A model generated the notes under the pieces. It was not told the origin of the DNA. It saw nothing but the letters and a program-made list of their open reading frames with translations, and did not search any database. A program made the position numbers and the translations under genes. Of a DNA stretch of 64,000 bases, positions 30,016-38,380 are shown piece by piece (the stretch's first letter is position 1; the number at the start of each line of letters is the position of its first letter). This stretch comes from Archangium sp. (GTDB lineage: Bacteria; Myxococcota; Myxococcia; Myxococcales; Myxococcaceae), in NCBI GenBank assembly GCA_030681645.1, contig JAUXRX010000010.1:185318-249317 (forward strand), written 5' to 3'.

Positions 30016-31494
30016 TCACTGCGTGGGCGCGCAGGTCGACACGCCTGCACCGACGATGTCGCGCCCCGCGCTGGTGAGCACCTTCACCGGCGGGGTGAGC
30101 GGCTCGAGGCGCGTGGGGTCGAGGGAGCTGCGCTCGACCCGCCAGATGTCGGCGCCGATGAAGAGGTAGAAGGCGCCGCCGAAGAACTTGATCGCCCACC
30201 CGCCCACGCTGCTGATGTTGCGCAGCTCGTAGCGCTCGAGCACCGCCGCGTTCGCCGGGTTCATGCGCGCGAGCACCGCCGCCCCCCCACGAGGGGGCGC
30301 GAAGGCCCAGAGCTGGCCATCACCCGTGCCGGCGAGCTCCACCGAGTCGAGCGGGAAGGAACCGACCGTGGTCACCGTGAGCGCCGGAAACGAGAGCGTG
30401 CCCAGCACCGAGGACTGCGTGGCGAGGAACAGCGTGTCGGTCCCCGTGCGCGAGTCGAAGGTCGAGCCCATGCCGTACGTCGAGAAGCCCTGCTGGTTGG
30501 GCACGTACGAGGTCGCGCTGCACTGGCCGGTCGCGGTGTCGACGCGGAAGAGATTGCCGTCGCCGAAGATGACCCAGGCCATCGCGTTTTGATCGACGTT
30601 CATCGAGAACGGCGTGGCCGACGTCGGACAGCGCAGGGGCGCGATGTCGAGGTAGCTGAGCGTGAGCGGATCGAACCGGGAGAACCGCCCGTCGTTGTCC
30701 ACCGTGTAGATGTACTGCCCGGCCTCGGTGCACAGCGTGTTGATGTACGCCGAGAGCGCGACGCGGCCCGCGGGCGTCACCGCGTCGTTCGAGTCGAACG
30801 CGAGGTGCCCGGTGCGCAGGTGCGGCGGGGCGCTGTCGCGCGCCGAGAAGGTGATGCTCACCGGCGCGCTCGCCCCCGGCGCCAGGGCGAAGCCGGTCGG
30901 CTGGGCCGGCAGGCGGAAGTTCGGATCAGTGCCTGGCTCGAGCACCAGCCCCGACACGGCGCAGTCGACGCTGCCCTGGTTGCTGAGCGTGACCCGGCCC
31001 GTCGCGGTGAGATTGAGGCCGACGTTGCCGAAGTCGAGCGGGCTGGGGCTCGCCGTCAGCTTGCAGAAGATCACGCGCGCCGAGAGGGCCACGTCCACGC
31101 GGGGCTCGAGCAGGTCGCCCGTGCGCACCTCGAGCACGCCCTTGCGCTCGACCGGCAGCGCGGGCGGGCCGGCGGTGAAGGTGATGGTCATCGCCAGGCT
31201 CTCGTCGGGGCCCAGCGTGCGGGGCCAGGGCAGCCCCTCGACGGTGAACGTCGGGTCATTCGCAGCGCCCAGGGTGAGCGACTGCAGCGCGCACGAGGCG
31301 TCTCCCACGTTGCGCACCACCAGCTCGCGCGTGGCCCGGCTTCCCGGCGCCTGGTCTTTGAAGTCGATGGCGCGCGGCTCGACGGCGAGCTCGCAGCCGT
31401 ACGTGGGTGGCAGGGGCCAGGGCCTCACCGGCTCAGTGCGTCCACACGCGACCAACACCAGACACCCGAGGACCGCGCGCCACATGCGCGTCAT
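30016..31494 (-). CDS. Lipoprotein with two ASH/HYDIN-like domains and a propeller-like C-terminus
   Basis: The ATG at 31494 gives a lipoprotein signal (AVLGCLVLVACGRTEP). Two Ig-like domains of the choice-of-anchor/HYDIN type follow (IDFKDQAPGSRATRELVVRN near 50-150; LDFGNVGLNLTATGRVTLSN near 155-255). The last 240 residues look like a beta-propeller of the kind that reports values along a series (GQYIYTVDNDGRFSRFDP, GDGNLFRVDTATGQCSA). It is probably a surface protein. The longer open frame to 32613 is out of register with any signal and is rejected. Confidence 0.75.
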   Translation of the reverse strand: MTRMWRAVLGCLVLVACGRTEPVRPWPLPPTYGCELAVEPRAIDFKDQAPGSRATRELVVRNVGDASCALQSLTLGAANDPTFTVEGLPWPRTLGPDESLAMTITFTAGPPALPVERKGVLEVRTGDLLEPRVDVALSARVIFCKLTASPSPLDFGNVGLNLTATGRVTLSNQGSVDCAVSGLVLEPGTDPNFRLPAQPTGFALAPGASAPVSITFSARDSAPPHLRTGHLAFDSNDAVTPAGRVALSAYINTLCTEAGQYIYTVDNDGRFSRFDPLTLSYLDIAPLRCPTSATPFSMNVDQNAMAWVIFGDGNLFRVDTATGQCSATSYVPNQQGFSTYGMGSTFDSRTGTDTLFLATQSSVLGTLSFPALTVTTVGSFPLDSVELAGTGDGQLWAFAPPRGGAAVLARMNPANAAVLERYELRNISSVGGWAIKFFGGAFYLFIGADIWRVERSSLDPTRLEPLTPPVKVLTSAGRDIVGAGVSTCAPTQ

Positions 31495-31551
31495 TAGACC
31501 CGGAACCCGCCCCGCCCGGGATAAGGTGTTTCGGAGGGGGCTCCGTCTTTC

Positions 31552-32391
31552 TTGAACGAGTGGGTGATCTGCAAGTCCTGCGGCCTGAAGTACCGCACGC
31601 GAGAGCCCGTCTGCCCCCGCTGCGAGGCCCCGCCTGAGGAAGGTCAGATCCGCTGGAGCGGGGAGCGCGCCCCGCCCGGTCCGGCCGAGCGCTCGCCTCT
31701 CCTCATCGCCCTGCCCGTGGGCCTCGGGCTCGCCGCGCTCGCCAGCTTCATCTTCGCCGGGCCGCTGGGAGGCGCCACCTCGGGCGCCGCCACCGTGGGG
31801 CTCGTGGCGGCCGGCCTCGTCCTCATCTGCGTGAGCTGGGCGTGGACCGCGACGGTGGCGTACCGCGAGGGCCCGGGCTGGGTGATCATCTCCATCGTCG
31901 CGCCCTTCATCTCGACGGCGTTGCTGCGGAAGTGGAAGGCACTGGGCGCCAAGGTCGCGGGCGTGGGGCTGGTGGCGCTCGGGGTCGTGGTGTTCGCCCC
32001 GGCGACCGGCCTCGCCGACGACGTCGCCGCGGAGTGCAAGGCGAAGGCGCCCGACCCGGACGACTGCGCCTGCGTCGGGCGGAAGACCGTCGGTCTCATG
32101 GGCCCGGAAGAACGGAAGCAGCCCTTCTCTCCCGACAACACGCTGACGCGCGAGCTGATGCTCACCGCGGGCGCGCTGTGCTTCAAGGATCGCCTCGTCG
32201 CGCGCTGCGTCTCGACCGGGCAGGGCTCCGAGGCGCTGTGCCTCTGCGTGATGGACGCCGCGGTCAACGTCTTCACCCCTGACCAGCTGACCGAGACACT
32301 CGACCGCGTGGTGGCAGGCGCGGCGCCCACGAAGTACTCGAACCTTCGCGCTGACTGCGCGGCGCGCCTCCAGGTGCCGAAGAAGCCGTAG
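31552..32391 (+). CDS. Zinc-ribbon membrane protein
   Basis: The start is a TTG. The N-terminus has a four-Cys zinc ribbon (CKSCGLKYRTREPVCPRC, 7-24). Four hydrophobic segments follow (LLIALPVGLGLAALASFIF, TVGLVAAGLVLICVSWAW, VIISIVAPFISTALL, VAGVGLVALGVVVFAP) and then a periplasmic Cys-rich end (CKAKAPDPDDCAC, CLCVMDAAVN). The function is unknown. It is convergent with the PilZ gene, with two bases between them. Confidence 0.6.
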   Translation: MNEWVICKSCGLKYRTREPVCPRCEAPPEEGQIRWSGERAPPGPAERSPLLIALPVGLGLAALASFIFAGPLGGATSGAATVGLVAAGLVLICVSWAWTATVAYREGPGWVIISIVAPFISTALLRKWKALGAKVAGVGLVALGVVVFAPATGLADDVAAECKAKAPDPDDCACVGRKTVGLMGPEERKQPFSPDNTLTRELMLTAGALCFKDRLVARCVSTGQGSEALCLCVMDAAVNVFTPDQLTETLDRVVAGAAPTKYSNLRADCAARLQVPKKP

Positions 32392-32392
32392 G

Positions 32393-32845
32393 TCAGCGCG
32401 TGGCGTCTGCGGGGATGACAATCGGTTCCCGCAACACCATCGCGCGCTCGAGCAGCATCTGCTGCTCGGGCAGCAGCTCGAAGTGCACGCCCATGCCCGG
32501 GCGGTGGCGCAACGAGATGCGCGCGACCGTTCGCACCCACTCCACCACGCCCTGCACCTGGAGCACCTCCCCCCAGGGCAGCAGCACGTCGAGGTTGACC
32601 GGCGAGCCGACACTCGCGGGCGTGCCCGTCACCACGAACACGCCGCGGATCATCCCGTCGTCCGCGGCGTAGACCTGGTGATCAGACAGCACGTCGAGCT
32701 TGAGCGTCACCTGTGTCGGCGTGGTGAAGACGCCCGAGATGGACGACTCGATGTAGCGGGCGATCGACGGACGCGGCCGATAGGCGCCGCTCACGGAACT
32801 CCGGAAGCCACTCGGCGAACTCAGCGGTGCCGGGGTGTCGCTCAC
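32393..32845 (-). CDS. PilZ-like protein
   Basis: The 150-residue protein has a basic Arg-rich start and a beta-barrel-like middle (GMIRGVFVVTGTPASVG, LQVQGVVEWVRTV, GMGVHFELLPEQQ) that matches the short myxobacterial PilZ type. A canonical RxxxR motif is not clear, so cyclic-di-GMP binding is uncertain. The start is a GTG in GTGA overlap with the Gly-Ser-rich gene upstream, so it is third in the pilin operon. Confidence 0.6.
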   Translation of the reverse strand: MSDTPAPLSSPSGFRSSVSGAYRPRPSIARYIESSISGVFTTPTQVTLKLDVLSDHQVYAADDGMIRGVFVVTGTPASVGSPVNLDVLLPWGEVLQVQGVVEWVRTVARISLRHRPGMGVHFELLPEQQMLLERAMVLREPIVIPADATR

Positions 32846-33738
32846 TTCTTCGACCCCTTGCTGTCACCGCCCTTCGCCTCGTCGTCGACGCAGGTGCCGC
32901 CCGCCGGGCACGAGGAGTCAGCGGCGCCGTTGGGCCCACCGCTGCCCTGGCCCGGGTTGCTCGAGTCGACGCCGTCGGTGTTGTTGCCGTGCCCGTTGTT
33001 GCTCTTGCCGTCGTCGCTGCCCGCGCCACCGCTGGTTCCGGACGAGCCCGAGCCACCGCTCGATCCGCTGCCACCGCTGTTTCCAGACGAGCCCGCGCCC
33101 CCGCTCGAACCGCTGCCTCCGCTGTTTCCAGACGAGCCGGAGCCACCGCTCGAGCCGCTGCCACCGCTGTTGCCGGACGCGCCCGAGCCACCGCAGGTCC
33201 CAGAGCCAGAGGAGGAGTGACCCGACGAGCCTGAGCCGCCGCTGCCCGAGGAGCCTGAGCCGCCGCTGCCCGACGAGCCTGAGCCGCCGTTGCCCGACGA
33301 GCCTGAGCCGCCGTTACCCGACGAGCCTGAACCGCCGTTACCCGAGGAACCTGCGCCGCCGTTGCCCGGGGAACCTGCGCCGCCGTTGCCCGACGGGCCT
33401 GAACCGCCGATACCCGGGGAACCTGCGCCGCCGTTGCCCGGGGAGCCTGCACTGCCGTTGCCAGAGGAGCCTGCACTGCCGTTGCCCGAGGAGCCCGCTC
33501 CAGTGCCCGTTGCGCCCGCTCCAGTGCCCGTTGCGCTCCCGACGCCTGGAGACCCGCCGCCACCACTGGGGCCTCCGCTCGAGGGCGACTGCACGCTTCC
33601 CAGATTGGAGGGCGGCATCACCGCGCGCGGCGCGTGGATGTTCGTGATGTCGTCGTAGAGGACGTACGGCGCCTTGTCGGCGACGGCGGCACCAGACGCG
33701 AACGTGAACACCAGCAAGGTGAAGCGCTTCATGGTCAT
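32842..33738 (-). CDS. Gly/Ser-rich repetitive secreted protein
   Basis: The ATG at 33738 overlaps the pilin stop as ATGA. A signal peptide (FTLLVFTFASGAAVADK) leads to about 260 residues of near-continuous low-complexity repeats such as GSSGNGGSGSSGNGG and GAGSPGNGGAG, made of 18-base units, with no folded domain. The C-terminus is basic and polar (DDEAKGGDSKGSKK). It may be a matrix or pilus-associated fibre protein, judged only from its place between a pilin and a PilZ gene. Confidence 0.65.
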   Translation of the reverse strand: MTMKRFTLLVFTFASGAAVADKAPYVLYDDITNIHAPRAVMPPSNLGSVQSPSSGGPSGGGGSPGVGSATGTGAGATGTGAGSSGNGSAGSSGNGSAGSPGNGGAGSPGIGGSGPSGNGGAGSPGNGGAGSSGNGGSGSSGNGGSGSSGNGGSGSSGSGGSGSSGSGGSGSSGHSSSGSGTCGGSGASGNSGGSGSSGGSGSSGNSGGSGSSGGAGSSGNSGGSGSSGGSGSSGTSGGAGSDDGKSNNGHGNNTDGVDSSNPGQGSGGPNGAADSSCPAGGTCVDDEAKGGDSKGSKK

Positions 33739-34124
33739 TCTCCGAACTCGTACACCTCGAGGATGTCCGGCCACGGATCCGCGTCGAGTTGCGCGGTCGC
33801 GATGCAATAAAAGGACGTCGAGCCCCACGGCTGGCTCAACTGGTACGTGTACCGGCCACCCTTGTAGACGGTGGCCGAGATGCGCTTCCCGCCCGGCACG
33901 TCCCAGGCGAGTGGATTGAACGTCGCCGCGTAGATGCCCGTCTCCGAGTAGTGGAGCTGCTGAGCAGCCCACAACGAGCTGAGCCCGGCGATCGCCTCGG
34001 TGCGCTTGGCCAACATCACCTGGCCGCTGAACTCGTTGATCGAGATCAGCGCGAGGATCGCGACGATGGCGACGGCGAACATCGCCTCGATCAGGGTGAA
34101 TCCACGTGGAGACTTGCGGCGCAC
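33735..34124 (-). CDS. Type IV pilin-like protein
   Basis: The GTG start gives a short basic leader and a prepilin motif RGFTLIEAM with cleavage before Phe and Glu at +5, then a hydrophobic helix (FAVAIVAILALISINEF). The C-terminal part has a beta region with Cys (TSFYCIATAQLDADPWPD). An SD-like AGAGAGG lies close upstream. It could be a minor pilin or a pseudopilin. Confidence 0.8.
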   Translation of the reverse strand: MRRKSPRGFTLIEAMFAVAIVAILALISINEFSGQVMLAKRTEAIAGLSSLWAAQQLHYSETGIYAATFNPLAWDVPGGKRISATVYKGGRYTYQLSQPWGSTSFYCIATAQLDADPWPDILEVYEFGE

Positions 34125-34235
34125 GTCAGACCTCTCTTGCAGCGCGCAGACCAGCTCGCCGCGCCGCGCTTTCAGGTGGTTGCCCGCCGCCGAAAACGGG
34201 GCTGGGTGAAGACCCCCACTCGCCCCTGGGTGACT

Positions 34236-35627
34236 TCACCCAGGCGCTTCGTCGTCGAGGTGCGACTCGAGCCCATGTTTCCGCAGACGGTAGCGAAGGG
34301 TGTCACGCGACAGCTCGAGCAGCCGCGCGGCGCCGCTCACGTTGCCCGAAGCGAGCTCCATCGCCCGCAACAGAATCGCGCGCTCCAGCACCTCGAACGA
34401 GATGCCACCCGGGGGCAGCTCGACGTGCACCCCGCTCGCCGTCGCCTCGACCTTCCCGCTCACCGCGGCGTCCGGCGCACCCAGCCCTGGAATGGTGGCG
34501 AGCTCGGTCGTACCCGCGGGCGCCAGCAGCACCGCGCGCTCGATCGCGAACTTGAGCTCACGCACGTTGCCCGGCCACGCGTGGGCCTCGAGCTGCCGCT
34601 CTGCCCCGGCCGAGAGCGTGAGGCCTTCGCGCTGGTAGCGCCCCGAGAGCTCCTTCACGAAGGCGCGCGCCAGCAGCGCCACGTCACCCCCGCGCTCGCG
34701 CAGCGGGGGAATGAACAAGGGGAGCGCCGCGAGCCGATGGTAGAGGTCGGGACGGAAGCGGCCTGCGCGCGAGGCCTTCTCGAGATCGACGTTCGACGCG
34801 GCGATGACCGCGACCTGCACCTGGCGGTCTCTGAGTCCACCCACGCGCCGCACCGTGCCCGACTCGAGCACCTTGAGCAGCTTGGCCTGCACCTCGAGCG
34901 GCAGCTCGCCCAGCTCGTCGAGGAAGAGCGTGCCGTGGTGCGCCGCCTCGAAGAGCCCGGGCTTGGCCTGCTTCGCGTCGGTGAAGGCGCTTCGCTCGTG
35001 GCCGAACAGCTCCGACTCGATCAACGTGGCCGGCAGCGCCGCGCAGTTCACCTCGATCCACGGCGCGGCGTCGCCGAAGCGCGCCCGGTGCAGCGCCCGC
35101 GCCACCACGCCCTTCCCCACCCCCGTCTCGCCCTGCACCAGCAGCGGTGGCCCTCCGGCGGGCAGCTTCGAGAGCGTCGCGATGCGTTGCCGCAGCTCGA
35201 GCATGGCGGGGCTCTGCCCCAGGAGCTCGCCCGAGGCGCCGGTGCGCGCCCACGCGAGCTCGCGCTGCGTCTGGCGGTCCTTGAGCGCGCGATCGACCAG
35301 GCGCACCAGCCGCGCGAGGTCCACCGGCTTCTCCACGAACTCGAAGGCGCCGGCCCGCATCGCCTCCACCGCCAGCTGAACGCTGCCGTGCGCCGTCATC
35401 ACCACGCACAGCAGGGTGGGCTCGAGCTTCTTGAGCTCCGACACCAGCTCGACGCCGTTCATGCCCGGCAGCTGCACGTCGGTGAGCACCAGGTCGGGCG
35501 GGGCGGCCTTCGCGGCGGCGAGCGCGTCTTCAGCGCGGGTGAAGCGCTCGACCTCGTGGCCGCTGGTCACGAAGTAGTCGCCCACGAGCCGGTTGAGGGT
35601 CGGGTCGTCCTCGACGATGAAGATCAC
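34236..35627 (-). CDS. NtrC-family response regulator, sigma54-activator type
   Basis: The 463-residue protein has a receiver domain near 1-120 (IFIVEDDPTLNRLV, phospho-Asp in LVLTDVQLPG). An AAA+ domain near 145-370 has Walker A GETGVGKG and Walker B LFLDELG. A Fis-type helix-turn-helix follows (NVSGAARLLELSRDTLRYR). The GAFTGA loop that touches sigma54 reads SAFTDA here, so its partner sigma factor is open to doubt. It starts in an ATGA overlap with the kinase gene and follows it in the operon. Confidence 0.88.
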   Translation of the reverse strand: MIFIVEDDPTLNRLVGDYFVTSGHEVERFTRAEDALAAAKAAPPDLVLTDVQLPGMNGVELVSELKKLEPTLLCVVMTAHGSVQLAVEAMRAGAFEFVEKPVDLARLVRLVDRALKDRQTQRELAWARTGASGELLGQSPAMLELRQRIATLSKLPAGGPPLLVQGETGVGKGVVARALHRARFGDAAPWIEVNCAALPATLIESELFGHERSAFTDAKQAKPGLFEAAHHGTLFLDELGELPLEVQAKLLKVLESGTVRRVGGLRDRQVQVAVIAASNVDLEKASRAGRFRPDLYHRLAALPLFIPPLRERGGDVALLARAFVKELSGRYQREGLTLSAGAERQLEAHAWPGNVRELKFAIERAVLLAPAGTTELATIPGLGAPDAAVSGKVEATASGVHVELPPGGISFEVLERAILLRAMELASGNVSGAARLLELSRDTLRYRLRKHGLESHLDDEAPG

Positions 35628-36931
35628 CCGCGCCCTCCCGAGGGCAGCACCAGCGAGATGCGGGCCCCCCCTTCTTCGCGATCTTCCAGGGCGAGCGCGC
35701 CGCCGTGACGCTCGGCCACGCGCCGCGCGATGGCGAGCCCCAGCCCGCTCCCCGCCGCCCGCGTGGTGACGCCCGCCTCGGTGCGGCGCGCGGCGGTGGG
35801 CAGGCCGGGCCCGTTGTCCTCGACCACCAGCGCGACGAAGGCTCCGGGGGCGGGCGCGGCGCCGTCGAGGCCCACCCGCGCGGGGGCGGCGGCGAGGCGC
35901 GCCGACAGCTTCACGCTCGCCGAAGGGCCGTGCGCCGCGGCGAGGGCGTTCTCCACCAGGTTGCGCAGCGCCATGTCCAGCAACGAGCCGTCGACCTCCA
36001 CCTCGAGCCCGGGCGCCTCGTCATGCGTGGTGAGGCTCACGCCGCGGCGCGCCGCCTCGGCGCCGTACGCTTCCTGCACCAGGGTGAGGAAGTGCTGCAC
36101 CGGCACCCGCTGGCGCGAGGGGCCCACCTGCCCCGCCGCCCGCAGGAAGCGCTGCACCTGCTCGGTGAGGCCCTCGGTGAGCCTCACCACCTCGTCGAGC
36201 TCGGCGCGCGCGGCGTTGCCGTCACCGAGCTTGAGCTGCGCCAGCTGCACCGCGGCCGAGATGCCGGCGAGCGGCGTCTTGAGGCCGTGCGAGAGCGCCG
36301 CCGCCAGCTCCCCGAAGGCGCCGAAGCGCGCGCCGTCGCCGAGCTGCGCGCGCGCCGAGTAGAGCGCCTCGAGCCGCTCGCGCAGCAGGCGCTCGACCTC
36401 GCCATCGTCTGCGGGCGCCGTCGCCGCCGGCGCCGGCGCCGCCGGGCGGCCCCCCGCCAGCATGAGGAGCACCGCCGCCAGCACCAGGCCCAACCCCAGC
36501 CAGGTGGCGGTGCGCGAGCTCGCCTCGACCGCGTCGGCCTGGGCCCACGTGCCCTCGAGCTCGGCCACCGAGCTGGCCTGCGCCGGGGCGATGAGCGCCT
36601 GGGCGTCGGCGCAGCCGCCGTCGGCCACGCAGGCGAGCGCTCGCTGCAGGGACGCCCGTTGGTCGGGCGTGCGCGCGGCCTTCACCGCGTCGGCGAGCAG
36701 CACCTCGGCGCTCTTCGCCGTGCCCTGCTCGGCCCGCAGCTGCTGGGCCACCACGTCGAGCGCGCGGGTGGGCCCCATCGCCGCCGAGAGCTCGGACATG
36801 AGGTGCTTGCGCGCGCTGATGGTGTCGCGCAGCGCCCCCACGGCGAGGGAAAACCCCGCGCCTGCCAGCCCGAGCGCCGCCACCAGCACCGCGACCCGCC
36901 TGGCTGCCCCTCGAAGCGCGTGCGCGCTCAT
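35624..36931 (-). CDS. NtrB-like sensor histidine kinase
   Basis: The 435-residue protein has two membrane helices with a periplasmic domain between them (first VAVLVAALGLAGAGFSLAVG, second WLGLGLVLAAVLLMLAGG). The kinase core has H-box LSHGLKTPLAG, N-box RNLVENALAA, G1 VEDNGPGLP and G2 GSGLGLAI. It starts in an ATGA overlap with the membrane protein upstream and feeds the NtrC-like regulator downstream. The signal is unknown. Confidence 0.88.
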   Translation of the reverse strand: MSAHALRGAARRVAVLVAALGLAGAGFSLAVGALRDTISARKHLMSELSAAMGPTRALDVVAQQLRAEQGTAKSAEVLLADAVKAARTPDQRASLQRALACVADGGCADAQALIAPAQASSVAELEGTWAQADAVEASSRTATWLGLGLVLAAVLLMLAGGRPAAPAPAATAPADDGEVERLLRERLEALYSARAQLGDGARFGAFGELAAALSHGLKTPLAGISAAVQLAQLKLGDGNAARAELDEVVRLTEGLTEQVQRFLRAAGQVGPSRQRVPVQHFLTLVQEAYGAEAARRGVSLTTHDEAPGLEVEVDGSLLDMALRNLVENALAAAHGPSASVKLSARLAAAPARVGLDGAAPAPGAFVALVVEDNGPGLPTAARRTEAGVTTRAAGSGLGLAIARRVAERHGGALALEDREEGGARISLVLPSGGRG

Positions 36932-38208
36932 TGCACCACCAGCACGTTGCCGCTCTCGATCTGCATCACCACCTGCTCCTCGAGCATCACCGTCGCCGCG
37001 ACCCAGCCGCGCGCCGCCACGCTCTCGGCCAGCTTCAGCGCCGTCTGCCGCCGGCCCTCGCCGTCCATCAGGGCCCACCGTGACTTGTCGACCGTGCCCA
37101 CGAAGATGCGGGGCGCCTTCTGCGGGGCGACCGCGCCGGACACGAGCACGGGTGAGAGCTCGGTGCACTCCGCGGCGGTGAGCACGCGCAGCTGCTGCGG
37201 CGCGGGGATGCGGAAGAGAAAGATGAGCCCGAGCACCAGGGTGATGGCGCCGAGCACCAGCCGCCTGTCTTCACGGCGGTTGGCCTTCAGGGCCATGAAG
37301 TCGCGGGCCTTCGGTCTCCTGCCGGCGGCGCGCGCGGTGGCGCTGCCCTTGAGCCAGGCCTCGAACTGCGCCGTCTTCTCTGACTCGTCGACGCGCAGCT
37401 GCTTGAAGATGGCCTTGATGCGCTGATCCACCTCGGCCAGGTGCTGCTCGAGCGCCTCACCCTGCTGCTCGGCCTCGGCGAGCCGGTCGAGGGTGGTGGT
37501 GGTGGCCTCGTTGAGCTCGATCACCGCCGCCATCACGTCGGCGTCGAGCAACTGCTGGCGCAGCGAGAGCTTGTAGCCGCGCACGTCGACGAAGAAGCCG
37601 GAGTCGATCAGGTCCTTGAGCCGGGTGAAGGTGCCCAGCCGGCGGGTGGCGTCGTGACAGAAGGCCACCACCGCCTCGCGGGTGTTCGCCGCCAGCGTGG
37701 ACGGAGGCAGGGCCTCGGCGAGCAGTTGCCGGCGCAGGGCAGGCGAGTCGTCTTCGGGGCTGATGAAGAAGCTCACCAGCCGGGTGAGGAGGAACTGAAT
37801 GCGATCGAGCCGCGTGGAATCGACGCCCGCGTGACGGCCCAGCAGCATGGCGTAGTCGGCCAGCGCCACGGAGCTGGCCTGCGAGGCGTCGAAGTGTTCG
37901 CGGAACCACCCCATGGGAATCTGCGCGTCCACGACCTCCAGCTTCTGCTCGAGCGTCTGCAGGCTCGACTCGAGCTTGCGCAGGGCGTCTTCGCGCGCCA
38001 GGCCCTCGAGCAGCACCAGCCCGTTGAAGCCGGCCTCCGCGGCCCGGGTGAGCGTCTCGATCTCCTCGATCTCGGCGGTGCCCTTGACGAGTGGGCTGAT
38101 CAGCCCCAACACCCGGCAATGCCCACGAAACTGCTCGGAGGCGCGACGGGCTCGACCCACCACGTGCTCCGCGTTCTGAGACTCAGTCACTGCCGGTGAG
38201 TGAACCAC
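36928..38208 (-). CDS. Helical membrane protein of unknown function, operon with NtrBC-like pair
   Basis: The 426-residue protein is mostly amphipathic helix (coiled-coil runs near 60-110 and 220-280) with one membrane segment near 325-345 (LGAITLVLGLIFLFRIP). A small C-terminal domain follows (LTAAECTELSPVLVSGAVAP). It overlaps the kinase gene by four bases, so it is probably a partner of that two-component system, perhaps a sensor or output. No family is recognised. Confidence 0.6.
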   Translation of the reverse strand: MVHSPAVTESQNAEHVVGRARRASEQFRGHCRVLGLISPLVKGTAEIEEIETLTRAAEAGFNGLVLLEGLAREDALRKLESSLQTLEQKLEVVDAQIPMGWFREHFDASQASSVALADYAMLLGRHAGVDSTRLDRIQFLLTRLVSFFISPEDDSPALRRQLLAEALPPSTLAANTREAVVAFCHDATRRLGTFTRLKDLIDSGFFVDVRGYKLSLRQQLLDADVMAAVIELNEATTTTLDRLAEAEQQGEALEQHLAEVDQRIKAIFKQLRVDESEKTAQFEAWLKGSATARAAGRRPKARDFMALKANRREDRRLVLGAITLVLGLIFLFRIPAPQQLRVLTAAECTELSPVLVSGAVAPQKAPRIFVGTVDKSRWALMDGEGRRQTALKLAESVAARGWVAATVMLEEQVVMQIESGNVLVVQ

Positions 38209-38380
38209 AAAGCCATGGGCCCTTCACCGAATTGGCCCCCGCACCCGAGGAGGTCTGCGACGACTCTCCCGGCCTTCGATGATCAGCTCCAGCCCGGCTG
38301 ATCGTGATCCAAAAACTTGCGGGTTCGACAGGCCGCCACACACTTGTAGCAACTCTCCGGTCAGCACCTCCGAGGTCCGC

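Noticed and set aside
31495..32613. N-terminal extension of the HYDIN-type lipoprotein
   Set aside because: The frame stays open, but it overlaps the zinc-ribbon gene and would hide the lipoprotein signal at 31494.
34138..34153. Sigma54-type promoter (TGGTCTGCGCGCTGCA) upstream of the pilin gene
   Set aside because: GG and GC have the right spacing, but transcription would start about three bases before the GTG and remove the ribosome site. A chance match is more likely.
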